64,000 nt of DNA from Helianthus annuus. Taxonomy: Eukaryota > Streptophyta > Magnoliopsida > Asterales > Asteraceae. Below the pieces are notes generated by a model that saw only the letters and a program-made list of their open reading frames with translations, searched no databases and was not told where the DNA came from. Shown here one piece after another: positions 53,801 to 64,000 of the stretch (position 1 is the first letter of the stretch; each line of letters begins with the position of its first letter). Location: NCBI RefSeq assembly GCF_002127325.2, contig NC_035433.2:144057472-144121471 (forward strand). The letters are read 5' to 3'. A program made the position numbers and the translations under genes.

Positions 53801-55404
53801 GCTAATTGTATTACCTTAATTAGATTAGGTCTAGAATATCTATATATATCTTGTCCTACATTGTATCATTCACACAATTACAATTACAATCAATATACAA
53901 TTGATACCAATCTTTATGAGGCGACGCTTCAGCCCAATTAGATGCAAAAAACGACGCTTCAGCATAGGTTTAAATGTTTATGTTTTTAGAAAACAAAAGG
54001 TAACATTAAAAACGACGAATCGTGCGTGCAAAAAACTGCCTCACGCTAGCCCGGGTTTTCGGAGCTGCATTCGTTTGGAATAAAAACTCATTTATGTTTA
54101 TGTTTTACGTGTGTTTCGACTTTAATTTATGTTTTAACTATGTTTTTTATGTGTTAAGTGTGTTTTTTAATCATGTTTTTGTGTTTATTATTGATTAACA
54201 AGTAGAATAGGTCATATTGATGTGTACAATATTTTTTTTATTTTGAGCGCTTCGAATACGTGAAGCTCTCGCTTCGCGCTTCAAGCTTCGCTTAAAGCTT
54301 TTGGAACCAAAACGCTTCGGAGCGCCTCGCGCTTTTTTAAACCAAGATTTCAAAATCACAAGCCATAATCCTAAAGTTCTCTGCAACAGGCCTAACTGGC
54401 ATGCTTTAGACTCATAGAAACCCCAGCTATCTAACCAAATACACATTGTATCACTCAACATGTCAACAACAATTGCTTTTAGCAGTCCAAGACAAAAATT
54501 CACGAGTTCTAAAATAAACGATAGGAGTCCAGAACTCCAGATTCTCAGTCTTATAGATAAATAGAGATGAAAACTCCATATAAAGAAAAATTCCCATCTC
54601 ATTACTACTTACAAATTAAAAAACTCCATATAAAAAAAATTCTCATCTCATTACTACAATACTACTTACAAATTAATGATGTACAAATTTAAACAAATAT
54701 ACTATCATTTCAGTATCAGACCTAATCCAAACTTTTTGTGTTCAAAGAAACCCTAACTATGTAATCGAACTTAGATCCGTTTCGCTCACCGCTCAACATA
54801 CTAACACCAATAGATTCAAACCTAAATATCAATTCAGTACGAAACCTTATCCGAATGTTATGGACTTATGGATTCACAAAAACCCTAACTATCTAATCAA
54901 TCGTAAATACGCATCGCTCAACGCATTAACATCAACAGATTCAAACCTAAAAGAATCATTTCGGTAGAAAACCTAATCCGAATGTTTTGGGTTCACAAAA
55001 ATCCCTAACTATCCAATCAAATGTAGATCCGCATCGTTTAACGCATAGAGATAAACCTAATAATCAATTCAGTATGAAACCTTAATCCGAATGTTTTGGA
55101 TTCATAAAATAAAACCTTAACTAACTAATTAATCGTAGATCCGAATCGCTCAAACGCATCAACATCAACAGATTCAATACGTACACAAACAAATCAATAG
55201 AATCGGAGAAATACGAGCGATTGATAAGGATACCTGACTAAATTTGGTCTGGAGAGTTGAGTTGACCTCCTCAAAAGCACGACGGAGTGAAGAAAACTCC
55301 TTGCGAGCCTCATCGGAGACGATCATCTTCGCCATACCATCCCAATCGATTGATTTTGATGCCTTGAATGCAACATCCACTACTTTCTTACCTGCACCGC
55401 TCAT
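50828..55404 (-). CDS. ATPQ: Mitochondrial ATP synthase subunit d
   Basis: Peripheral-stalk subunit d of the mitochondrial F1Fo ATP synthase, on the matrix side. Five exons: 55234-55404, 52235-52316, 51926-51990, 51078-51164 and 50828-50929, giving 168 codons plus stop, identical in length to Arabidopsis ATPQ. Exon 1 reads MSGAGKKVVDVAFKASKSID; exon 2 EPEPIDWEYYRKGLG; exon 3 PKFVDKTTPEYKPKFDAL; exon 4 the charged helix LVELKEAEQKSLKESERLEK; exon 5 TADEYFEKHPELKQKFDDE and ends NDYWGY. All joins are GT-AG and in phase. No cleaved presequence is expected in this family. Intron 1 (2.9 kb) carries a hAT-like element with a Copia nested in it; intron 3 carries a foldback MITE. A telo-box lies upstream. 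Confidence 0.96.
51284..51707. mobile_element. Foldback MITE in ATPQ intron 3
   Basis: Arms AAAATGTAAAATGCCATTTT and inverse, followed by CGT(C/T)CCTGAGGT(T/C)TGGCCAGTTTT. Symmetric interior with TTAAGTCAGGGGTATTT-like words. Confidence 0.75.
52817..53916 (+). mobile_element. Mini Copia LTR element nested in the hAT-like element
   Basis: Two 144-bp LTRs (52817-52960; 53773-53916) that look identical, starting TATTAGACTG. Flanked by TGAGG (52812-52816; 53917-53921). A degenerate Met primer site (ATCAGGGCATC) follows the left LTR and GCGGGGGAA precedes the right one. gag, integrase and most of reverse transcriptase are gone. Confidence 0.9.
52945..53760 (+). CDS. Copia reverse transcriptase tail plus RNase H
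   Basis: 271 open codons. They start inside the left LTR/primer site and so probably have no natural start. DDPVRYRQMVGALQYVTLSRPD, VNKVCQFMHAP and VKRILRYLHGT are the end of Copia reverse transcriptase. The RNase H domain keeps its acidic residues: YSDADWAG, STESEY, WCDN and HVEVDFHF, then DVFTKPL near the end. A TDVHFNTL/YSDADWAG doublet looks like a small internal duplication. No protease, integrase or catalytic YVDD. Confidence 0.85.
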   Translation: MIPIFMIRASLSKAKPVPSPCTTTAPLSLGDSSPFDDPVRYRQMVGALQYVTLSRPDITFAVNKVCQFMHAPTENHWSAVKRILRYLHGTADQGLVITQSASSILHAYTDVHFNTLSAYSDADWAGCPDDRRSTGGYAIYLGSNLISWSARKQKTVSRSSTESEYKAMADTVAELTWLETLLAELQVPMHSVPNLWCDNLGATYLSANPVFHARTKHVEVDFHFVREKVAQGKLCVQHISTNDQIADVFTKPLPSDRFLFLKSKLRVGPRP

Positions 55405-55476
55405 TTTCGATCGATTGGATGAATATCGCCGATTGCAAACCCTGCAAGTTCTTTTTAATTTGGGGGTAACCTGATC

Positions 55477-55484
55477 TAGGGTTT
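55477..55484 (-). promoter_or_regulatory. Telo-box upstream of ATPQ
   Basis: AAACCCTA (read on the minus strand) 73 bp before the start codon. Telo-boxes are common in promoters of plant translation and housekeeping genes. Confidence 0.55.
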
Positions 55485-55630
55485 CAAAGTGATTATTGAT
55501 ACCGTAAAAAGAAAAGAAAAAGATAATTAATTTGATAATATCAGAATTGTCACTCTTGTGCGAACTTAATTAAGCATGTTATTTTTAAAACACACACGTT
55601 TTAATACATAATTATGTATGTTATTTGCAT

Positions 55631-56036
55631 AGGAGATGGTTCAAATGAAAACCACTTTTATTGTGAAAACTCGAAAACTAATTAAAAAATGCATAAAAAA
55701 CACACAAAAAAAATTTTTTTTTTCAATTTCTTTTATAAAAATCGCTAGTTTTTATATATAAAAAAAAAAATTTTCAAAAAAAAAAAAAAAAAAATTTGTG
55801 TAGTGCACATGTGTAATAATACACATGTGTAGTACACATATGTGCAGTATTACACATGTGCACTACACAATTTTTTTTTTTTTTTTGAAAATTTTTTTTT
55901 ATATTAAAAAACCTGCGAAATTTGGATTGCAAAAAAAAAAATTTTAAAAAAAAATTTTTTGTATGTTTTTTTGGCTTTTTTTAATTAGTTTTCGAGTTTT
56001 CACAATAACTCGTGGTTTTCATTTGAACCTTCCCCT
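55631..56036. mobile_element. Mutator-type MITE
   Basis: Termini GGAGATGGTTCAAATGAAAA and TTTTCATTTGAACCTTCCCC, with a direct flanking repeat TATTTGCATA (8-10 bp depending on border). Arms extend about 60 bp. The core has repeated ACACATGTGTA/TACACATGTG palindromes between A and T runs. Confidence 0.75.
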
Positions 56037-56189
56037 ATTTGCATAATTATATATGGGTTGGGTTAAACCATAAGTGTTATTTACATAATTAAGCATGTTA
56101 TTTTGGTGGTCTTATACCGTCGCATATTAAGAGTCTTTTGTATTTTAAACTTTCACATATATGTTTTTTTTTACTGGTATCAGTTTGGA

Positions 56190-56530
56190 ACATTATACGC
56201 ACTCGATATAACTACTACAGGCACTCCCTTAATGCCCCAAAAAGCCCTATATGCCACATGTCGCTTATATGATATGAAGTTCAAAACTGGTGTGGTATAA
56301 TGTCTCATAATGCCCCCCCAACAATGATTACCCAAATGTTATCTTTTTAGAAAATAAAACAAATAATATTATGATGGATGAGTTGGAACTTTCTTATTGG
56401 TCATTTGAAAATGGAGGCGTTTTCATAAACACGTTTGAACTTTTCTTGATCGAATCACACCACAGAGGGCGGTGTACGGGGCATTATGGGACTTCAAGCC
56501 CACTTCACCTTCCCACTACACATGGTCTAA
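56190..56530. mobile_element. Harbinger-family remnant
   Basis: Right end CCACTACACATGGTC with GGGGCATTATGGG words, as at 19824 and 19859. The left end is eroded. Confidence 0.5.
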
Positions 56531-56566
56531 GAGATGTGTACTAGATATCGACACATGTTTTACATT

Positions 56567-56990
56567 TATCGGAAACCATATCAATGTTCCCAGGCTGATT
56601 TGGTTAGGTTCGTCATGGTACCGTTATACCATGTCAATGTTCCGGGCTGATTTGGTTAGGTTCGTCATGGTATCGTTATCACATCGGCACTCGTTGCTTG
56701 CGATACCAAACACCGCCACAGATCATTGTTGCAACAATTTGCGATTCGCAACTTTATAATTGTTTCACTTTAAACAAATATCGGAAATTATATCAATCTT
56801 TCCAGGCTGATTTGGTTAGGTTCGTCATGGTACCATTATACCATATCAATGTTCCGGGCTGATTTGGTTAGGTTCGTCATGGTACCGTTATCATATCGAC
56901 ACTTGGTGCTTGCGATACCAAACACCGCCACAGATCATTGTTGCAACAGTTTGCGATTCACAACTTTATAATTGTTTCACTTTAAACAAA
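56567..56990 (+). repeat. Tandem duplication of about 213 bp with sub-repeats
   Basis: Two units (56567-56778 and 56781-56990). Each holds two copies of GGCTGATTTGGTTAGGTTCGTCATGGTA, then GCGATACCAAACACCGCCACAGATC. Function unknown. Confidence 0.8.
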
Positions 56991-57186
56991 CACAAAAACA
57001 GATGTCATAAGAAAACCTAACAGTAATCCCAATAAAACTTAGTATTAAAGGTTACAAATACAATGATAAACATCAAACTAAAAAGTTTCAGGAAAAAAAA
57101 AACATGAACGATCACAACCGTCCGATATAAGCAAAACTCGAGGTTTGAATCCAATGGCCCTGATCATAATCTGAGACTTGTTGCAT

Positions 57187-60100
57187 TTAAATCTTGTTGA
57201 ATGCAACAATATCACAGCTCTGCACGTACTCATTAATCGGCTCAGCTGTAAGACGCTCTTCAATAAGATCATCAACAGAAACAAGATCATCAACGATCGT
57301 CAACATAATTGTCATCTTCTTTATCCCATAACCGACTGGAACAAGTTTTGCTACATATTCAAACCACAAGAACACCGTTAGTCGCGTCATATATAAGGTT
57401 AAGTTATTGTACAAATGGGTATTAAGATACAAATTGGCTTAACGTGTGAAGTTAAGGAAGGATTTTCTTTAAAAAAAAATCCCATCTTATTAATCATGTA
57501 TTTTAGTCGCAAAAACTAAAAAATCGTGATTTTATACTGGTAGATAAGTACTCTACATATAATTATATTGTAGAGTAAATATAACTACTCTACAAAAATT
57601 ACATAATTACTTTACTAGTGTAAAATCACGAATTTTTCTTTTTTTTACATTTTTCAATGAGTAAATTACGATTTTGGCCCCTGTGGTTATATCACTTTTA
57701 CCCTTTTAACCCAAAAAAGAATTTTTTAACATCTAAGCCCCCAACGTCTTTTTTTCTAACCCTTTTGGCCCCTACCGTCTTTTTTTCTAATCCTTTTGGC
57801 CCCTACCGTCTTTTTTTCTAATCCTTTTGGCCCCTAACATTTAATGGATGGGGTTAGTGTTAGGAATTAAAAGGGTTAGAAAAAAAGACGTCGGGGGCTC
57901 AGATGTTAAAAAATTCTTTTTGGGCTAAAAGGGTAAAAGTGATATAACCACGGGGCCAAAATCATAATTTACTCTTTTTCAATTAAACAACATACTTAAG
58001 TAGATGGTAAAAATTCAAAAACAAAAAAATAAAAAAAAACTTCCTTCACTTCTCATGTTAAGTCTATTTTGTATGTTAAGACCCATTTGTATTTGATCCT
58101 TACACCATATATATAATATATAATATCTTATAAATGCAAAACAAAAGTAGCAAACCATACATGCTCCCCATAGAAGCCCAGGTAGCTCAACACTACGAAC
58201 AGCCTCCTCTAGCTTCTTCATGTCGGTCTCATCATCCCATGGCTTTACGTCCATCAAAACCGATGATTTCCCACCTACAAACAATAATTTATACATGTTT
58301 TTATATGAGTAACATAAGAACAAATAACTCTTGTTTGAAGCAGCTCATTCAATGATACAATGGTGCTAAAATTTATATTTTAAGTATCCAACAAACGCAC
58401 TTTCTTTCTTCTTTGTGGATGCTTTTGCTTGATCCCTCTCTTCTGCTGCTTTCTTTTCCTCTTCTGTCTCGTCACCGAACAGATCAAGATCGTCGTCATC
58501 TTCATCAGCCGCAGCTGCAGGTGCAGCTTCCTGAAACATACACATGCACCAAAACCGTTTAGTTTAAAGATGATAAAAAAGATGACGAAGCTGAACCAAA
58601 AATACAGTTTTGCCGGTTAATGCACGTCTAAAGACGAAAATATAAATGCTTGTTGTTGAGTAACTCTAAATTTTAACAGTTAATGATAAGCATATCCATT
58701 AAAAAACATCATGATCTATGCAGCTAATGCGGTAAAATATCGGATATCGGTCCTTGACCGATATTTGAAATATAGGTTATCTCGGTGAGATATCGGTGGG
58801 ATATCGGTAATTTTAATATAATGCAGAATTTATATATATAGCAATTTAACACCAATAATTCAGTGATATATCAGTGATATATCGGTTATATCAGTCAAAT
58901 ATCGGTGATATATCGGTTATATCGGTCAAATATCGGTGATATATCGGTTATATCGGTCAAATATCGGTGATATATCGGTTATATCCATAGTCACCTAATT
59001 CGCGGTTCGCTCCGGTACGGGTACGCGGTTCGGGTTCGCAATTCGCTAGATGGGACGAATTCGGTACGGAGGGGGGTAGGTTCATTTCGGTACGATCCGG
59101 TACGGTGTACCATTGAGTCTGGTTCGGTGTAAACAAATTAAAACAAAAATTACTAAATTCATAAATCCAAATAACCAAAATCCAATATTTGGTAATAGAA
59201 AACATAAAAAAAGTTCTAATATTCTAAACAGTTAACCAAATTATACACCTATCTTTTATGCTGAATCAAATTATACAACTAAAACCAAATTACTTATCTT
59301 TTATGCCAAATCAAAACAGTTAACCAAACTGCTGTTTTATACTTTCATGTGCTACAAAGGACAACCAAAAGTCTAAAACAGTTAACCAAATTATATACAG
59401 CATAAATCACCCGCTGAGATACACAAACAGCATAAATAACCAAATTTATACATGATTTTGAAAACGAATTGCTGTGAATTAATTTTGGAAACTGAGTATT
59501 ATGGAAAGGAATTGTTGTGAATTGATTTTGGAAACTAAGTATTAGGGAAACGAATTGACTGGTTGCCTGATTATACGGTATTCTCTGTTTTCCCGCCAAA
59601 AAAAAACCCTAAATTCGCAATCTTTAATTCGATTTCCAAAATTAAGGTACGTATCTAAAACGAACGCTAAATCGAACCCCAAAGCGAATTGAACAAACGA
59701 ATTGCTTAATCAGATCGACGAATGGAAACCCTAAATTCGCGAATTGGAAGCGTACCAGTTCGTATGCGTATTCCGTACCATACGAAACGTACCAATTCGA
59801 AAAACGCGTGATTCCCAGCGAATTAGGTGACTATGGTTATATCAGTCAAATATCGGTGATATATCGGTCAAATATCGGTGATATATCGGTCAATATCGCC
59901 GATAATATCGGTACCGATATTTTGACCGATATTTGACACCGATATTTTACTAAGGGACCGATATGACCGATATAACCGATATATCACCGATATTAACTGC
60001 ATAGATCATAATATCACAAAACGAGTGAAACGTACCTTGACGGGAGCAGCATCTGCAGATGGAGTTTGAGCAGAGATTCCAACACCAGCAGCTTTGCCAG

Positions 60101-61513
60101 GGAAACTACATAAATTAATTGTGTAAAGTGAGTACGAAATGTAAATTAATTCGGTTGAAAAAAATCTAATGAAAGCCGTGATCTTTTTTTCGTTTTTTGA
60201 GAGGTGATATATAGGAAATACATGTGTGCATGTTGTTGTTAATACATGACAACCAAACATGTTCTATTTCATTCCTTCAAAACCATAGTTGTTAAAAGCC
60301 ATCGCCTCTTGCGCCTAGGCCCATTTTTCAGGCGAGGCGAGCCAGTTGCGCTTCAAGTCGAGGGAACTGCGCTTTAACTCTCCAGGTGATGGTTTAGGCG
60401 CACATTCCGGCAAGATTCCTAGATTCCGGAGAGTTTCCGGCTAAATTCCGACAAGATTCTAGCCAAATTTCTACTTTAATCAAGGAAAACTACTTTTCTA
60501 CACTAATACACAAATATTTTGGTACTAATTAGATGATATAAAGTGTTACATAATAGACTTTGTTTATTTTATTTGAAGAATAATATTCTTTTTCTAATAC
60601 ATAATATATTCTTTAAATTTTTTCATTCTGCGCTTTATTTTTCTCAGGCCTTCGCCTTTTTTGCGCTTTGCGCCTAGGCCCTAGGCGAGGCCTATGCGCC
60701 TTGAGTGCGCCTAGTGCCTTTAATAACTGTTAGAAACAATCCATTCTATTCCGCACCGAGTGATATAACTGAATTAACCGAAACCGACATTAAAACCAAT
60801 CTTTATAATTTTTATTTATACAAAAAAACATGTTATGTCAGAAAGGTTTTGGTACAACCTTTTATATCCGTAATAGGCAACTAATCGTTAGGCGGTCAAC
60901 ATCGACCAAAAGCGATGAAATTTCAGTCAAAATTAACCAATTTTTTTGTCAAAATCATTGAAGTTTTTGAAAAATTATACTTACTAATCCAATCCCATTA
61001 ATATATACAAGATTGAAAAACTACATACAAAATTCCAATCCAAATAATCCCTGTTAATCCAGATTAATCGCTAGTCGATACCCCTCGTCCCGATTAATCA
61101 CCAACTAACACATAACCAACCAAACACACATAATTATTAAACCAAACCAAAACACAACATAAACTTGAAAAGAACAAATTCAAACAAACAAACCTTGCAG
61201 CAAGCTTTGAAGCAACACACTCATACCACTGACTGGCAGTAGGGTACAAATCAGCACTGGGTTTATCCAACACAGCGGCGTAAACTTTCACATCATCCTT
61301 ACTGATCTGATCACTGAACAATAATAATCATTCAAATTCAAACACAACAATTAGCAATTAAACGAATCTATAAAAAAAAGAAAAAAAAAAGAAACAGAAC
61401 AAAGAGATATGATCAGATGATACTGACCCGGAGATGTAGGTTTTTCCCGATAGGAAAGATTCGAGCGATTTGAGGCCGGATTCGGTGTGCAGATCGGAGA
61501 ATGTGACGGCCAT
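57187..61513 (-). CDS. Elongation factor 1-beta/delta (eEF1B-beta)
   Basis: Guanine-nucleotide exchange subunit of the eEF1B complex; swaps GDP for GTP on eEF1A in the cytosol. Six exons: 61428-61513, 61194-61313, 60036-60105, 58401-58530, 58161-58274 and 57187-57350, all in phase, 227 codons plus stop. Exons 1-2 hold the GST-C-like N-terminus ([36 protein letters not shown]); exon 3 an Ala/Pro linker ([17 protein letters not shown]); exon 4 the acidic [19 protein letters not shown] anchor; exons 5-6 the catalytic exchange domain ([52 protein letters not shown]). Ends in NKI as in the plant delta/beta type rather than in KICKF of the alpha type. Intron 3 (58531-60035) carries two nested hAT-like elements; intron 5 a foldback MITE. 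Confidence 0.96.
57659..57974. mobile_element. Foldback MITE in eEF1B-beta intron 5
   Basis: Arms GAGTAAATTACGATTTTGGC and inverse, with CCCCTGTGGTTATATCACTTTTACCC inside; the left interior has three copies of CTTTTGGCCCCTA. Confidence 0.75.
58716..60004. mobile_element. ATATCGG-word hAT-like element with nested insert
   Basis: Termini CTATGCAGCTAATG and ATTAACTGCATAG are flanked by ATCATGAT (58708-58715) and ATCATAAT (60005-60012), 7 of 8 identical. The body reiterates ATATCGGTGATATATCGGT on both sides of the insert. Same family as 2419-2896. Confidence 0.8.
58986..59835. mobile_element. Nested hAT-like element with TTCGGTACGG words
   Basis: Termini CATAGTCACCTAATTCGC and GCGAATTAGGTGACTATG are exact inverses, flanked by GTTATATC (58978-58985; 59836-59843). 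Its ends reiterate CGGTACGG, CGGTTCG and GAATTCG; the middle is AT-rich with CAGTTAACCAAATTATA repeats. Confidence 0.85.
60284..60733. mobile_element. GCGCCTAGGC-word inverted-repeat element in eEF1B-beta intron 2
   Basis: Ends CATAGTTGTTAAAAGCC and GCCTTTAATAACTGTTAG are roughly inverse; words GCGCCTAGGC, GGCGAGGCG and TGCGCTT reiterate at both ends. No target duplication identified. Confidence 0.55.
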
Positions 61514-61594
61514 TGTAATGGAGTTTGTGTGTGTGGATGATCGTTGAGATGAGAGGAGTGACGGCTGGAAGAGTTGTGGGGATGTTTATATATC

Positions 61595-61623
61595 TCTATT
61601 TATATGGTGTGACAAAAACCCTA
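61595..61623 (-). promoter_or_regulatory. TATA box and telo-box of eEF1B-beta
   Basis: TATAAATAG (minus strand, 61597-61605) lies about 85 bp before the ATG and a telo-box AAACCCTA (plus strand, 61616-61623) just upstream of it. Confidence 0.6.
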
Positions 61624-61685
61624 GATCTAATGAAGCATAATTCCTAGATGCCTTATGTTATATCTCAATTCTTTTTTAAATAAAA

Positions 61686-62231
61686 CTAGTGGGTTATATC
61701 CGCGCTTCGCGGCGAGACTCTAATTTTTTACAATTTTTTATCGGTGGTATCGATTCAGTTCGTTTCGCAATAACAACCGAAATAGAAACAGAAAACAATC
61801 GATCAGTAACAATAAAAAAGAAAACAATAAAATAGAATATTGAACCGGTATTCTTTTCATTACCTATACGGTACCAACTACCAACAATTGATATTGTTAA
61901 TGGACGCAAGTTATTTAAAGTATAAGGGTGGGATTAAGGTTAGATTAAAATAATTAGAAGTTATATAATAAATATAAGATGATGGTGCTCACTATAACAA
62001 TCAAAGGAGAAAAAACAATCAATCGACAACAATAAAAACTAATATAGATCGAAAACACTAAAAAGGAATACCGAACTGGTACCAACATTGTTCAGTTGGT
62101 ATCAGTCGGGTTTGTTTCGTAACTTATATGGTACAGACAATCAATATAGTGAACGAACACAAGTAATTTAAAATATAAGGTATGACTAAGATTATATTAA
62201 AACAATTAGAAGCTATATTATAGATACTAGA
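61686..62231 (-). mobile_element. Short Helitron-like element
   Basis: Read on the minus strand it ends in a GC hairpin (CGCCGCGAAGCGCGG), then CTAG and a T. The 5' end near 62231 (TCTAGTATCTATAATATAGC) is tentative. The interior holds GGTACCAACTACCAAC words in relatives of 41124-41583. Confidence 0.55.
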
Positions 62232-62238
62232 CGATTAA

Positions 62239-63002
62239 TCTAATACTAATAAAAGAGTCTTCTTAATGCCACTTGGCATTCTCTCATAACAAAGGATTTC
62301 ATAAAAATGCCACATGGCAATTTATTATATTACCTCAATCACAATAATAAATAAATAAATAAATAATAATAATAAGTAATTAATATAAGGACCATTATCC
62401 ATATTAATAAATAATTCTAAATAAACATTCTCTCCCTTAAAAAATTTTGATATGCCATGATGTTTGGGTTAATAAATTATACTATATGATATAGAGATAA
62501 AAATATAAAAATTACTTTATCTCTATCGTTTGTTTATTATTATCTATAACAAAACTATTATTATTTTTCTATTAATATTAATATCTTCAATTTAATTATT
62601 TACGCATTGTTATATTAACTTTATTTGGTAATATAACTCCCCGTTAAGATTAGCCACACATATTTTAAAAACCAAATGATTTAAAATATTACTTATTGAT
62701 AAAGATGGTAAAGTTACAAATAAAACTGCAAATCTAATTTAACTTTTAATATAGAATTCCAATTATTATCACGTGTCACTCTCGCTTTTAACCTTACAAT
62801 TTAGAGTTACATTTTATTTCAAAATATTTTTTAATCCTTATCCTTATTAATATAATAAATTTAACTTAAATATGTTAATAACCATATTAGGATGCACTAT
62901 TTAATTAATATTATTAAATAAATACAATGTATTCTATTAAATAGACAAATTGGAAAATAATAATATCATCTTTCTGAAATTGGCCGATAATAATCCCAAG
63001 TC
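62239..63002 (+). mobile_element. Possible Helitron 5' end followed by AT-rich sequence
   Basis: TCTAATACTAATAAAAGAGTC after an A is a typical Helitron 5' start. No 3' hairpin is found before the next element; the rest is AT-rich and featureless. Confidence 0.35.
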
Positions 63003-63419
63003 AGTTATTAGCCAATAATAATCCGACCTCGTCCAATTTTTTTGTAAAATAGACCGCCGTTAAAATAAGCTTAACGGAGTTAAGTTTTTTTTCCGAATTA
63101 CAAACCGATGTTTTAGGACTTTTGATCAGAACGCGGATACGAGTCGATTGATGTAAAACTTACCTCGAAATTGTGTTCGAAATGGCTTGAATTTTGTTAA
63201 TTGGAAGTTAAACACCCGGATTGAAGCACCGTTTTCGTGGGTTTGGGCAGTATTTTGAGGTAAGTTTTACATCAATCGACTCGTATCCTCGTTCTGCTCA
63301 AAAGCCCTAAAATATCGGTTTGTAATTCGGAAAAAAACTTAACTCCGTTAAGCTATTTTAACGGCGGACTATTTTACAAAAAAAATTGGACGAGGTCGGA
63401 TTATTATTGGCTAATAACT
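63003..63419. mobile_element. Long foldback element
   Basis: Arms AGTTATTAGCCAATAATAATCC and inverse extend about 170 bp each, through GGACGAGGTCGG/CCGACCTCGTCC and CTTAACTCCGTTAAG. The loop is about 80 bp. Non-coding. Confidence 0.75.
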
Positions 63420-63553
63420 ATCGTAAAATAAAAATACTATTAGATTATACTATTATTACACTTTTTTTTAACTATGTGAATAGTATTATATAGAAGCATG
63501 AATTACATTTTTTTATATTTTAGGTGTGTAATACATAGGTTTGTAATACTTAT

Positions 63554-64000
63554 TGTTAGGGCTGGATTTTTATTATAGGTGATCCTTACACGTGATCCTA
63601 ACCAGTGATCCTTGTTTCTTTGGCAGACAGTGATCCTCAGCAGGACTTCAGGATCAGGATCATGGACCATCAAAGGATCCTCATGCTAACGGTCACCTTC
63701 ACTTAATGCAATGTTATTTTGCAGGAATATCTAGCAGGATACGCTCTTAGCATCATGATCAAGGGACGCGTCTTCACAATTATGGCAGGAGCATAATCAG
63801 AGATAGACGTTGCACAGGATATGGAAACTTGGCTTGATGTATGGGCGGCAATTTAGGCTAGATTGTCTTTTATTTCTAAAGGGGTAATGAGCTGATAATT
63901 AGTCCTTTTACCTAAAATAGGTCACCTACACTTGTATAAATACCACTCTCCATCATTTGGAAGGGGAGACACGACATACAACACAATTCTCACACACTTA
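63554..64000 (+). mobile_element. 5' part of an LTR (element continues beyond window)
   Basis: Starts TGTTAGGGCTGG after AT-rich DNA. It has many GTGATCC/GGATCA words, a TATA box (TATAAATACC) near 63938 and a CACGACATACAACACA transcription-start-like stretch at the edge. The right end is off-window, so the element type is open. Confidence 0.55.

Larger units (their letters stand above)
52673..54346. mobile_element. GCGCTTAAAGC-word hAT-like element with nested Copia
   Basis: Termini CTTGGTTTAAAAAAGCG and CGCTTTTTTAAACCAAG are inverse, flanked by an exact 8-bp duplication ATTTCAAA (52665-52672; 54347-54354). The ends repeat GCGCTT/AAGCGC/GAAGCG. Without the nested insert it is about 570 bp. 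The right end shares its backbone with 118-213. Confidence 0.85.

Overview
This is a transposon-rich stretch of plant nuclear DNA from a eudicot. Asteraceae is my guess from the repeat style and is an inference only. The evidence for a plant is direct: spliced genes with GT-AG introns whose exons match plant families (an RCE1/FACE2-type CAAX protease, NPF transporters, a TET3-type tetraspanin, ATP synthase subunit d, plant eEF1B-beta). Around them lie Copia, Ty3, Helitron, hAT, Harbinger and SINE remains.

Layout. RCE1 (minus, 813-4310, 3' end beyond the left edge). Then Helitron, hAT and Harbinger debris. Next comes a tandem array of three NPF2-like transporter genes, all on the minus strand: copy A 8075-10064 (intact, 549 codons), copy B 15666-18508 (one in-frame nonsense codon) and copy C 24063-29740 (open frame, but conserved charged residues lost and a 3.9-kb intron). 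Between them are solo LTRs, SINEs, Harbinger elements and a LINE scrap. From 30327 to 36598 lies a full-length but coding-dead Copia-type LTR element. A Harbinger element, a GAATTCG-rich hAT, a Helitron and a second solo LTR follow. The right third is a gene-dense block: a TET3-like tetraspanin (plus, 43715-48199), ATP synthase subunit d (minus, 50828-55404) and eEF1B-beta (minus, 57187-61513). Their introns and flanks carry nested insertions. The window ends inside the start of another LTR.

The genes do not form one pathway. RCE1 processes prenylated proteins in the ER. The NPFs are plasma-membrane or tonoplast anion/peptide-type carriers. The tetraspanin organises membrane domains. ATPQ sits in the stator of mitochondrial ATP synthase, and eEF1B-beta recharges eEF1A with GTP. 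The last two are housekeeping genes and each has a telo-box just upstream.

The most unusual structure is a set of short non-autonomous elements that resemble hAT transposons. Five have 8-bp target-site duplications that are exact, or off by one base. Each is filled from end to end with reiterations of one short CpG-containing, often self-complementary word (CCCGAACCCGG, GAATTCG, ATATCGG, GCGCTTAAAGC, TTCGGTACGG). Two relatives (left edge, and inside ATPQ intron 1) share a backbone but have exchanged the word at most positions in parallel.

All coordinates and exon joins were read by eye. Families were assigned from memory of their motifs, without searches.
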